DNA of 64,000 nt from CAVOHU01 sp963817885. Its GTDB lineage: Bacteria > Acidobacteriota > Vicinamibacteria > Vicinamibacterales > JAKQTR01. The notes below the pieces were generated by a model. That model was not told where the DNA came from. It did no database searches and was given only the letters and a program-made list of their open reading frames with translations. A program made the translations under genes and the position numbers. The DNA is taken from positions 372,001-436,000 of the forward strand of contig CAWFQE010000002.1 of assembly GCA_963817885.1 (NCBI GenBank). Reading direction: 5' to 3'. Of this stretch, positions 11,607 through 19,901 are shown piece by piece. Every line of letters starts with the position of its first letter. The first letter of the stretch is position 1.

Positions 11607-11948
11607 CGAGCTGAACCTCCGCGTCTGGTATCGGGGAAACGCGCCGACATCAATAGGGCCGCCGCGTCGGCAGCCCGCCTCGCGGCTCGAGGCCGCAACC
11701 GGGCCGGATCGGCGCCATGGCAACTCCGTAGCAGCCGCGGCAATCCCGTGCAGATCCGTCACGCATCACCCTCGCCTGGAATTGGCCGATCGGCCAAGAA
11801 ACTGGCCGATGGGGCCCGCGCCCAGAGGCCGGACGGACGGCGGGGCGGCGGCGGTAAATCTCTGTGCAAGAGATAGTTGCACACTGATTTCGCCTTCCGC
11901 GACGTGTTGGTATCAATTCCGCAATACACACACCGGAGGTGTCGCCCG
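11607..11948. other. Divergent intergenic region between the binding-protein gene and the HTH gene
   Basis: 342 bases without a convincing gene. It holds the GGAGG ribosome site of the minus-strand binding-protein gene next to 11607, a perfect 14-bp palindrome near its middle, and the GGAGG site of the plus-strand HTH gene near 11935. It must carry promoters in both directions; no clear -35/-10 pairs were picked out. Confidence 0.5.
11783..11796. promoter_or_regulatory. Perfect 14-bp palindrome, possible operator
   Basis: TGGCCGATCGGCCA reads the same on both strands. A further half-site TGGCCGAT follows at 11803-11810. It lies midway in a divergent intergenic region beside a gene for a small HTH protein, which makes an operator role possible but unproven. 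Confidence 0.4.
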
Positions 11949-12152
11949 ATGTTCCTCGAGGATTTTGACCCGTTCGTGCCGACCCAGGTGCGAAGCGTCT
12001 CGATCGATCAGGCCGGAGAGATTCTTCGCGTGTCGCGCCGGACGATTTACTACTGGATTCAGTCGAAGCGCCTGTCGACGATTCGCACGCAGCTGGGGTC
12101 GCAGCGCATCCTGACCGACTCGTTGAGGTCGCGCTGGATCCTGAAGTTCTGA
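11949..12152 (+). CDS. Small helix-turn-helix protein (MerR/excisionase-like)
   Basis: 67 residues. The segment from SIDQAGEILRVSRRTIYYWI to about residue 57 matches the winged HTH of the excisionase/MerR type: an Ile/Ala-rich first helix, the turn at VSRRT, then the recognition helix and a basic wing region ending in RILTDSL. The ATG at 11949 has a GGAGG site nine bases upstream, so it was preferred to the earlier ATG at 11877. It carries no effector domain. It is divergent from the ABC binding-protein gene and precedes the subtilase gene. It may act as a small regulator; no recombinase gene is near, so an excision role is unlikely. Confidence 0.72.
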   Translation: MFLEDFDPFVPTQVRSVSIDQAGEILRVSRRTIYYWIQSKRLSTIRTQLGSQRILTDSLRSRWILKF

Positions 12153-12291
12153 CAGGGACAGCCCTGATGGGTCACCTGCCCGACCAGGCAGGACGCTGGA
12201 TCTCGGAGACGGCAGATAGGCAAAAGCGTTCCACCACAGTCCCTCGAGTTCCTTCGGTAAACGGCGGTCGCACGCGACGGGAGAAACGATC

Positions 12292-14052
12292 ATGGCAAGC
12301 GGGTTCACAGCACGTCGAAACCGGATGATGGTCGGACTCGTGGTCGGGCTCGCGCTGATCGCGACCGCCACGCCGGCCCTTGCCCAGCACCGCGCGCGTC
12401 TCTCCCGCGACCTCGCAGAGTGGCTGCAGGTCCCCGACCGGCCGACCCATAACGTGATTGTCGAAGGCAATCAGGCTGCGGTGGCAGGCCTCGCGGCCCG
12501 CCACGGCCTTCGCGTGAAGAAGACGCTCGCCACCGGCGCGGTGCTCGAAGGCACGCCGGCCCAGCTCGACGCGGTGGCGGCCGACGCGGCCGTCGCGAAC
12601 GTGTCGGGCGACGCCGAGGTCCGGGCCACCATGGCCGTGACGCGCGAGACCATCGGCGCCGAAGCGGTGTGGGAAGGGTTCGGCGGCCTGCACGGCGTCA
12701 ACGGCAGCGGCATCGTCGTGGCGCTCATCGACTCGGGCGTGGGCAGGCACTCGGCGCTTCGCAACCGGGTGATCGCCGCCTACGACTTCACCGGCTACCG
12801 CAGCCCCGCCACCGACGAGTTCGGCCACGGCACCCACGTGGCGAGCATGATTGCGGGCAACGCCTCGAACTCCGGCGCGCCCGAAGACTACAGCGGCGTG
12901 GCGCCCGGCGCGCGCATCGTCTCGTTGAAGGTGCTGGACGGCAACGGCGTCGGCGAGACGAGCGACGTCATCCGCGCCATCGACTGGGTGATCGACAACC
13001 ACGATCGCTTCGCCATCCGCATCATCAACCTGTCGCTCGGCCATCCCGTGTTCGAGTCCTGGCGCGACGATCCGCTCTGCAAAGCCGTCAACCGCGCGGT
13101 GCGGCAGGGCCTGGTGGTCGTCACCTCGGCGGGCAACTACGGCAAGCTGGAGGACGGCACGCGGATCATCGGCGGCATCGGCTCGCCGGGCAACACCCCG
13201 TCGGCGATCACGGTGGGCGCGCTGAACACCAAGGGCACGTTCAACCGGGGCGACGATGAGGTGGCGAGCTACAGCTCGATGGGGCCGACCTACCTGGACA
13301 GCGTGGTGAAGCCGGACCTGGTGGCGCCGGGCAACAAGATCGTGGCGGCGGAGATGGCGGGCAGCACCTTGTCGGCGAACTATCCCGCGCTGCACGTGAC
13401 CGGGACGGGCACCGGCGCGTTCATGATGCTGAGCGGGACGAGCCAGTCGGCGGCGGTGGTGAGCGGGGCGGCGGCGCTGCTGCTCGACGCGAACCCGCAC
13501 CTGACGCCGGTGCAGGTGAAGGTGGCGCTGCAGTTGTCGGCGACGTTCCTGCCGACGGCCGGGCTGCTCGATGGCGGCGCGGGGAGCCTGAACGTGCCGG
13601 CGGCGGTATGGATGGCGAGGCGGGGGCTGGACGTTCAGCTTCCGGACGGCGTGCTGGCGGGGTCGGGGATTGCGTTCGTGCCGAGCCAGACGGCCGAAGC
13701 CGCGAGCATCATCTGGGGCGAATCGATCATTTGGGGTCGATCGATTATCTGGGGCGAGTCAATCATTTGGGGTGAATCGATCATTTGGGGAGCTCTGCGA
13801 TCTTTGCCGATCCGGCGATCTGGTGCGGCCAGGGGAATCCTGGAAATTGCACGGCCTGGGATAATTCCATCATCTGGGGAAGCTCGATCATTTGGGGCTC
13901 CTCGGGCGTGCTGGGCGACTCAATCATCTGGGGCGATTCGATCATTTCGGGTTACTTCTATCATCTGGGGAAGCTCAATCATCTGGGGTTCGACGGGCGA
14001 TCATCGGGGCGATTCGATCATCTGGGGCTCCTCAATCATCTGGGGAGAATAG
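12292..14052 (+). CDS. Secreted S8 subtilisin-like peptidase with a SIIWG-repeat tail
   Basis: 586 residues as read. A signal peptide spans about 1-31, with cleavage likely after TPALA. A propeptide-like domain (about 40-115) is followed by the peptidase domain with Asp147 (LIDSGVG), His179 (FGHGTHVA), the oxyanion Asn of SAGN near 281, and Ser384 (SGTSQSAA). The catalytic triad is complete. From residue 472 a tail of six-residue repeats, SIIWG plus one variable residue, runs to the stop. Its middle (about 13793-13950) is shifted by one base. A one-base gain near 13790 and a one-base loss near 13950 would restore the repeat in the other frame. The ATG at 12292 has GGGAG upstream. The next gene on this strand is a sigma-54 activator. 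Confidence 0.93.
   Translation: MASGFTARRNRMMVGLVVGLALIATATPALAQHRARLSRDLAEWLQVPDRPTHNVIVEGNQAAVAGLAARHGLRVKKTLATGAVLEGTPAQLDAVAADAAVANVSGDAEVRATMAVTRETIGAEAVWEGFGGLHGVNGSGIVVALIDSGVGRHSALRNRVIAAYDFTGYRSPATDEFGHGTHVASMIAGNASNSGAPEDYSGVAPGARIVSLKVLDGNGVGETSDVIRAIDWVIDNHDRFAIRIINLSLGHPVFESWRDDPLCKAVNRAVRQGLVVVTSAGNYGKLEDGTRIIGGIGSPGNTPSAITVGALNTKGTFNRGDDEVASYSSMGPTYLDSVVKPDLVAPGNKIVAAEMAGSTLSANYPALHVTGTGTGAFMMLSGTSQSAAVVSGAAALLLDANPHLTPVQVKVALQLSATFLPTAGLLDGGAGSLNVPAAVWMARRGLDVQLPDGVLAGSGIAFVPSQTAEAASIIWGESIIWGRSIIWGESIIWGESIIWGALRSLPIRRSGAARGILEIARPGIIPSSGEARSFGAPRACWATQSSGAIRSFRVTSIIWGSSIIWGSTGDHRGDSIIWGSSIIWGE
13705..14049 (+). repeat. Coding repeat: SIIWG hexapeptide units
   Basis: Codons for Ser-Ile-Ile-Trp-Gly plus one of Glu, Arg, Ser or Asp recur about a dozen times. 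There are five units in frame at 13705-13791, further units one frame over at about 13868-13950, and four units back in the first frame before the stop. Degenerate links (for example STGDHRGD) separate some units. At the DNA level the core is roughly TCRATCATYTGGGG. Confidence 0.85.
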
Positions 14053-14263
14053 CCTCGACCGTCCCGTGATAGTAACCGGCGTCCGGGAGGCTCGGTCCAT
14101 TGATCTAGTTGAGAGCTTGGCGCGTGCGATATCTTTCGCCAGTTCTCATGCCTCCCGATAGTGCCATTTCGTTCAGTACCAGAACCTCCCGCGACTACAG
14201 CTGACCATCTGGCTTGGCAGTTCGTCTTCAGGTAAGCGAAATTGGCCGCATACGCATTGAGGC

Positions 14264-14291
14264 TTGACCCTTGTTCGGCCTTGAGTATGCT
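14264..14291 (+). promoter_or_regulatory. Likely sigma-70 type promoter of the sigma-54 activator gene
   Basis: TTGACC at 14264-14269 and TATGCT at 14286-14291 are separated by 16 bases. Transcription would begin near 14298, which rules out the TTG start at 14291 and supports the GTG at 14375. The rest of the 322-base gap from 14053 shows no gene. Confidence 0.55.
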
Positions 14292-14374
14292 TGGCCTTAC
14301 CCGGCCGGGATGGCTCGCCGTCAGTTCTGCCACCTCGTTGGCTAGCTTCAGATTCACGACTGCAGGGAGTGGCT

Positions 14375-17227
14375 GTGCCGCCTGCGCTGCCCGCTCGGAC
14401 GTTGGAGTTGGTAGACACTGGCCGTTTCCGAGAGGCTCTCTCGGAGCTGAAGAGTGTTGCTAGACCCTCACTGAACGCGGCTTCGCCAGAAACCGGCCTC
14501 CTTTACTCTGAGCTGCTAGAGCGTGTCGGCCTGTTGGATGAAGCATCTCGTGTGGCGTCGCCTTTGGAGAGTGCACAAGGGATACCAGAGAAGATTCAAT
14601 CTGGAGCAGCCATCGTTTTGGGGTTAGTCGCCCGGCAGAAGGGGAACTTGCAGGAGGCGACCAGGCTCTTTCAGAGAGCGTGCTTGTTGGCCGAGCGAGC
14701 CTCAGACCTTGAATGTCTGTGCTGGGCTCAGTTGCGTCTAATGACGGCGCTTGCCAGAGACGCAGGACATGAAGCTACGCGCGCCTTGAAGGCGGAACTC
14801 CGACGGAACGTTGCTGGACTAGGGGAGCCCCGGGTATCCGCTGCGTTTCATCTATTCACGGCGGAGGTAGAAGGAAAACGCGGCGCTCTGGACACATCTC
14901 GCCATCACACGCACATTGCCCGATCGGTACTCACCAGGTTTCCTAATCTTTGGCTTGAGGGTGTCGCGTCGATACAAGAGTGTTGCGTCGGTTTCATGGT
15001 CTCAGATTTCGAATTGGCGCTGGCTGCGGCGGAGAACGCGCTTCATCTGTCCGAGATCTCGGGACATCTTCGTACGAGAATTGCCGCACTGGCCGACATG
15101 GGTGCGCTTCATCTCAGCCGAGGCGAGTACGAAGCGTCTTGGAAGTGCCTGAATCTAGCTCTGTCGAGCGCGTCACCCGGCGGAGAAAGCCATTTCGCCC
15201 TGCTCGACACGTGTGCCGATTTGAAGCTCGCGCAGCGGGACTGGCAGGGCTGTGAGGAGCTTCTTGGACGCATGCAATCGACCGTTGCCGGACTGTCCTT
15301 GAGCCACCCGGACTGGCATGAGCGATGGTGCATCCTCATGCGCCTCCGGATGCTCCAGCAGCAGGGCCGACGGGCAGAGACCATCGGCCTGGCTCAGGCC
15401 GGCGGGGCGCTGGCCGCCGCGGGCGGCGACGAACCCATGCTCCGCCAGTTCCGTCTGCTCCAGGCTGCCGGGCACATCGCCCGCGACGAATATGCTCCCG
15501 CCACAGCGCTCATCACCGCCGCGGCCGACGCGGTAAACGGCCGGGATTTGTCTGTCCTGGCGGAGGTGGCCCGGCTGCAGGGCCTGGCCTCGGCACGGCA
15601 GGGGAGAATCGGCGAAGCCTGCCGGCACTTCGAACGCAGCCTCGTCGTGCTCGGGGGCCTCGGCAACACAAGGGCGCGAATCGACGCGGTCGAAGACTAC
15701 GTGTCCAGCCTGTGGTCCCACCTCCAGCACGACGCCGACCTCGGCCAGGCGATCGAGGCCGATGTGGACGAACACCCCGGTCGCCCGACGCGTCTTGCAC
15801 ATCGGCTGGACGGGTGCTCGAACCTGATCGAGCCATCCGACGATGACGCAGCAAACGCGCTGCAGGCGATCATCGGGCTCATCGATCTCGCGTCGCACCC
15901 GGAAATCTTCGGCGAGCAGATGCTGCGGCTCCTGTTCCGGGCCGGCTGCCTCAAACGCGGGGCCGTGATCTCCACTCGTGGCGGCCGGACTCCCGAGCGG
16001 CTCGTCTGGTGCGGTGATCAGTCAGAAGGCGGATCCGAATCAGCCGGACCCGCGTACGGGGACCGAAGCGTTCGCATCACGCTCCGAGGTGAAACGGATC
16101 GCCGCCTCGATGTGGAGCTGGAACCGGCAGCGTCGCTGGCTGCCTGGGTCACCTGTCTCGATGCGGCCCGGCTCGCGCATGCCGCCGTCGCGCCGTTCAA
16201 CGCAAAAGCCGATGACGCACTCCCATCGTCCTGGATGGACGAACATCCGGGCGGCACAGAGTCGGGAGTCTTCGGCTCGCAGACGACGCTCGAATTGCTG
16301 GGCAACGCACGCCGGATCGGCCCGATGAACCTGACGGTGCTGGTGACCGGCGAGAGCGGCACCGGCAAAGAGGTGCTGGCTCGCATCATTCACGGGGCCT
16401 CGCGCAGGGCCGCCGCGCCGTTTGTGCCCTTCAATTGCACGTCGATGCCGCGCGACATGGTCGAGAGCCAGCTGTTCGGCTACCGGCGCGGCGCATTCAC
16501 GGGGGCCACCGACGCGTTTCCCGGGGTCATTCGCGGCGCGGAGGGCGGGACGCTGTTCCTCGACGAAATCGGTGACCTGGGGCTCGACCTCCAGCCGAAG
16601 CTGCTCCGCTTCCTCGATTCGAGCGAGATTCACCCGCTCGGCGAGGCCCACCCGGTCAAGGTCGACGTGCGGGTGATCGCGGCCACCAACGCCGACCTCG
16701 AACAGGCGGTGCTGCAGGGCCGGTTCCGCGAGGACCTGTACTACCGGCTGAACGTCGTGCACTTCCGCATGCCGCCCCTGCGGGAACGGCGCGAGGAGAT
16801 TCCGCTGTTCGTCGATCGGTTCCTTCGCCAGTTCGCGGACGAACACGACAAGCCGGGCCTGCGCGTGGCCGACGAGACCCTGGAATACCTGCTGCTGTAC
16901 AAATGGCCGGGCAACGTGCGCCAGCTCTCACACGAGATCCGGCGGTTCGTCGCCCTCGCCGAACCCGGCGCGGTGCTGATGCCGGAGCACCTCTCGGCCG
17001 ACATCACGGCGAGCCGGCGGACCATCTCGGCCGAGGAGCGTGCGTCGGTGGCGTCGCGGGTCGTCGTGCCGCTCGACCAGCCGCTCGCCGCCGGCGTCGA
17101 ACTGCTCGAGCGCGCCATGCTGCAGCACGTGCTCTCGACTGATGCCGGCAACATGGAGTCCGCCGCGCGCAGGCTCGGGCTCTCCCGCAAGGGCCTGTAT
17201 CTAAAAAGACACCGGCTGGGACTGTAG
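14375..17227 (+). CDS. Sigma-54-dependent transcriptional activator with TPR-like N-terminus and no receiver
   Basis: About 950 residues from the GTG at 14375, which has AGGGAG about five bases upstream. The first two thirds are helical, repeat-like segments resembling TPR units. Then comes a complete AAA+ domain: Walker A GESGTGKE near 16349, the sigma-54 contact loop GAFTGA near 16490, Walker B GGTLFLDEIGD near 16550 and the R-finger region after it. The last 25 residues form a Fis-type HTH (SAARRLGLSRKGLYLKR). There is no receiver, PAS or GAF domain, so the TPR-like part probably senses a protein or ligand. A histidine kinase gene follows 90 bases later. The first about 900 bases of the gene are less GC-rich than the rest. 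Confidence 0.9.
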   Translation: MPPALPARTLELVDTGRFREALSELKSVARPSLNAASPETGLLYSELLERVGLLDEASRVASPLESAQGIPEKIQSGAAIVLGLVARQKGNLQEATRLFQRACLLAERASDLECLCWAQLRLMTALARDAGHEATRALKAELRRNVAGLGEPRVSAAFHLFTAEVEGKRGALDTSRHHTHIARSVLTRFPNLWLEGVASIQECCVGFMVSDFELALAAAENALHLSEISGHLRTRIAALADMGALHLSRGEYEASWKCLNLALSSASPGGESHFALLDTCADLKLAQRDWQGCEELLGRMQSTVAGLSLSHPDWHERWCILMRLRMLQQQGRRAETIGLAQAGGALAAAGGDEPMLRQFRLLQAAGHIARDEYAPATALITAAADAVNGRDLSVLAEVARLQGLASARQGRIGEACRHFERSLVVLGGLGNTRARIDAVEDYVSSLWSHLQHDADLGQAIEADVDEHPGRPTRLAHRLDGCSNLIEPSDDDAANALQAIIGLIDLASHPEIFGEQMLRLLFRAGCLKRGAVISTRGGRTPERLVWCGDQSEGGSESAGPAYGDRSVRITLRGETDRRLDVELEPAASLAAWVTCLDAARLAHAAVAPFNAKADDALPSSWMDEHPGGTESGVFGSQTTLELLGNARRIGPMNLTVLVTGESGTGKEVLARIIHGASRRAAAPFVPFNCTSMPRDMVESQLFGYRRGAFTGATDAFPGVIRGAEGGTLFLDEIGDLGLDLQPKLLRFLDSSEIHPLGEAHPVKVDVRVIAATNADLEQAVLQGRFREDLYYRLNVVHFRMPPLRERREEIPLFVDRFLRQFADEHDKPGLRVADETLEYLLLYKWPGNVRQLSHEIRRFVALAEPGAVLMPEHLSADITASRRTISAEERASVASRVVVPLDQPLAAGVELLERAMLQHVLSTDAGNMESAARRLGLSRKGLYLKRHRLGL

Positions 17228-17248
17228 CCGGCCGCCCACCCCACTCGA

Positions 17249-17284
17249 TTGACACTCGCTTGTCAAGCCGATTTGCACTAGAAT
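17249..17284 (+). promoter_or_regulatory. Inverted repeat and -10-like element before the membrane kinase gene
   Basis: TTGACA and TGTCAA form an inverted pair (17249-17266) with six bases between them, and TAGAAT follows at 17279-17284. The spacing from either arm to TAGAAT does not fit a normal 16-18 base spacer. An operator beside a weak promoter is one reading. Confidence 0.3.
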
Positions 17285-17317
17285 CGGCACGCTTCGGCGC
17301 GGGGCACCCGCCAGCCC

Positions 17318-19117
17318 GTGCCGCGCCCAGACCCAATTTCCGACAAGATGTCCGCGGACACGAACGGCTCACGGATCGTCGAGTCCCCGCCCGGCTGGCT
17401 CTGGGCCGCAACCGCACTCTGGATCGCGGTCGCCCTCAAGCCGTGGCTGCCCGCGCCCGCCGGCGGCCCGCTCACCGGCACGCCCTACCTCCTTTTCTTC
17501 GCCTTCAAGAGCGCGGTCGAGTGCGCGGCGTTCCTCTGGGCCGCCAGCCGGCCCGAGCTCGGTCCCCGGCTCCGCCAGGCCCTCCGCATCACCGCCGCCG
17601 CCTTCTGCCTGAGCGGCGTCCTGTCGCTCGCCTACCTCCTCAACACGCTCGGCGTGACCGCCGCGATGACCTCGAGCGTCGACAACGCCGCCACCCTGCT
17701 CACCTACGTGCTCGGCCTGACCGGCATGCTCTGGATGCCGATGCTGCCCGCGCGCCACACCGCCTGGTGGAAGTTCACGCTGGATCTTGCGGCCGCCGTC
17801 CTCGGCATCGGCGCCGTGCTCACCGTGCTCATCACGATGCCAAGCGTGCTCGGCGCCAACGGCGAGGCGGCCGTCAGGCTGGCGCTCACCTACGGATGCG
17901 CCCAGGTGCTGATGCTGGTCGGCCTGAACGTGCTCGTGCTGCGCGCGGAGGCGCGCCCGAGCAACCGCGCCCTGTGGCTGTTCGTCACGCTGGTCCTCGG
18001 CAACCTCTTCACCGTGGTCCTCGCCCAGTTCGAGCTGGCGACCGAACCCGCGGCGGGGACAACGCCGTTCTCGGACGCCGCGGCGCTGGCGACCTCCGTG
18101 TGCACGCTGTGGGCGGCCGTGGCGTTTCGACGCGATCCGATCGCCGTCGGCGCCCCGAGGCCGCTGCGACTGTGGCTGGAATCCTTCAATCCGCTGCCGC
18201 TGATGGCCACCGCGGCCGTGGCGCTGATGCTGGTCTTCTTCGCGCACGTGCCCGCGTCCACCAACTTGCGGGCGCTCGCCATCATCATGGTGATCCAGAT
18301 GGCGCTGGTGCTGGCGCGCCTGTTCCTGACCTCACACGAGAACACCCGCCTGCTCCGCGAACAGACCGAGCGCGAGGTCCGGGCCCACGTGGAGAAGTCG
18401 GCCGCCATCGGCCGGCTCGCCGGGGGCATGGCGCACTGGTACAACAACCTGCTCACCGCCGTCATCGGTTACGCAGAGCTCGGCGTGGACGATGCGGGCG
18501 CCAACCCGGCGGTGCGGGCGGACTTCGCCGCGATCGGCGTGGCGGCCGATCGCGCCGCCAGGCTCACCGGCCAGCTCCTCTCTTACAGCGGGCGCGACAT
18601 CCTCTCGCCGTCGCTGATGGATCTCGCCGCGGGCGTCCGAACCTGGTGCGCGCGGGCGGCGAAGGATCTGCCCTCGGGCGTCAGGCTGAGCGTGAGTGCG
18701 CCGGGCGCCGCGTGGGTGAAGGCCGACGTCCGGCGTTTCGAGGCGGTGGTGCGGGAACTCATCGACAACGCCGTGTCAGCCATGCCATCGGGCGGCACGA
18801 TCGAGTTCCGCGTGTACGGGGAGCGCCTGGACGCGGTCCTCGACCCGGCGGTGATCCCGGCCGGCCCGGGCGAGTTCGTCGTGATCGAGGCCAAGGACAA
18901 CGGAACGGGGATCGCGCGCGAGGCCCAGGCCCTGATCTTCGATCCGTTCTATTCGACCAAGCCGATGCACGCCGCCGTGGGGCTGGGCCTGGCCTTCGTC
19001 TATGGAGCCGTGGCCGCGCACCACGGCGGCCTGGTCCTCCAGAGCCAGGCGGGTACCGGTACCGCCATCCGCGTCTATCTTCCCCGCGCAACCGACGGGC
19101 CCGATACGAGCGTCTGA
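17318..19117 (+). CDS. Multi-span membrane histidine kinase with altered H-box (His-Trp)
   Basis: 599 residues. The N-terminal half (about 27-340) holds roughly eight hydrophobic spans with short loops and acts as an integral membrane sensor. The transmitter follows: GGMAHWYNNLLT with His373, N-box ELIDNAVSAM, G1 DNGTGIA and G2 GLGLAFVYG. In this kinase class the His is normally followed by Asp (AHDFNN); here Trp374 and Tyr375 follow. That acidic residue helps phosphotransfer, so activity may be reduced or changed. No receiver is fused. The listed start is a GTG; an ATG at 17348 is equally possible. It lies 90 bases after the sigma-54 activator gene on the same strand. Confidence 0.85.
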   Translation: MPRPDPISDKMSADTNGSRIVESPPGWLWAATALWIAVALKPWLPAPAGGPLTGTPYLLFFAFKSAVECAAFLWAASRPELGPRLRQALRITAAAFCLSGVLSLAYLLNTLGVTAAMTSSVDNAATLLTYVLGLTGMLWMPMLPARHTAWWKFTLDLAAAVLGIGAVLTVLITMPSVLGANGEAAVRLALTYGCAQVLMLVGLNVLVLRAEARPSNRALWLFVTLVLGNLFTVVLAQFELATEPAAGTTPFSDAAALATSVCTLWAAVAFRRDPIAVGAPRPLRLWLESFNPLPLMATAAVALMLVFFAHVPASTNLRALAIIMVIQMALVLARLFLTSHENTRLLREQTEREVRAHVEKSAAIGRLAGGMAHWYNNLLTAVIGYAELGVDDAGANPAVRADFAAIGVAADRAARLTGQLLSYSGRDILSPSLMDLAAGVRTWCARAAKDLPSGVRLSVSAPGAAWVKADVRRFEAVVRELIDNAVSAMPSGGTIEFRVYGERLDAVLDPAVIPAGPGEFVVIEAKDNGTGIAREAQALIFDPFYSTKPMHAAVGLGLAFVYGAVAAHHGGLVLQSQAGTGTAIRVYLPRATDGPDTSV

Positions 19118-19121
19118 CCGC

Positions 19122-19829
19122 CTACTCTCCCAGAACCGCGGCGACGCCGAGCCTGTCGACCACCTTGTCGGCGCCGGCCTGCTCGAGAACCTCGACGCCG
19201 AATCCGCCCGTGGCCACGGCAAGCGACCGCACGCCCGCTCGCCGGGCGGCCTCCACGTCGAGCGGCGTGTCGCCAATCACCAGCACGTCGGACGGCGCGA
19301 AGTCGGCGTAGCCGAGATCCCGCGCTCGTCCCATCGCCACCTGCACGAGCTGCCAGCGCTCGACCGCGTCCTCGCCGAAGGCGCCGAACCGGAAATACCG
19401 CCACAGGTCGAAGTACCCCAGCTTGATCTCCGCCGCGCGCGTGTAGTTCCCCGTCAGCAGCGCCATCACCACATCGTCTCGTCCCGACAGGGCATCGAGC
19501 GTTTCGCGCACGCCCGGATAGACGCCCTTGAAGCGGCGCCACACGGCCGGGTCGTCGCTGCCTTCGGGCGCGGGCCGGTTCACCTCGTCCTGGAGCATCC
19601 GGAAGTAGACCTCCTGGAACCGCGCCCCGGCGCCGTCATCTGCGCTGACGCCCACCCGCGCCATCGCGTCCGCGAGGATGCCGGGGTCGGTCCGCCCCGC
19701 GAGGTGCACGCCCCGAAACGCGCCGGCGATGCCATAGATCTCCTGGAATGCGCGATCCATCCCGCGCATGCCGGCGCCCCCGGTCAGCACCAGCGTCCCG
19801 TCCACGTCGAAGAGCAGCAGTTTCGCCAT
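19122..19829 (-). CDS. HAD-superfamily phosphatase (Gph/phosphoglycolate-phosphatase-like)
   Basis: 235 residues. Motif I is FDVDGTLV (Asp8 and Asp10), motif II is LLTGN, and the lysine and acidic motif IV (VLIGDTPLDVEAA, here VIGDTPLDV) follow near the C-terminus. The cap domain is inserted after motif I, as in subfamily I enzymes. The ATG at 19829 is preceded by a G-rich site and fits the family start; longer upstream reading runs antisense through the neighbouring repeat gene and was rejected. It is convergent with the membrane kinase gene, with four bases between them, and divergent from the Met-rich protein gene. Substrate unknown. Confidence 0.85.
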   Translation of the reverse strand: MAKLLLFDVDGTLVLTGGAGMRGMDRAFQEIYGIAGAFRGVHLAGRTDPGILADAMARVGVSADDGAGARFQEVYFRMLQDEVNRPAPEGSDDPAVWRRFKGVYPGVRETLDALSGRDDVVMALLTGNYTRAAEIKLGYFDLWRYFRFGAFGEDAVERWQLVQVAMGRARDLGYADFAPSDVLVIGDTPLDVEAARRAGVRSLAVATGGFGVEVLEQAGADKVVDRLGVAAVLGE

Positions 19830-19901
19830 CGCCCCCAAGTCTGTCACAATGGAACGATCGGATCGAGAGACCACAGCCTGAGCGCCCCCGGAGGATTGAC
19901 G

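Noticed and set aside
14291..14374. TTG start of the sigma-54 activator
   Set aside because: It falls within the -10 element and has no ribosome site; the GTG at 14375 is better supported.
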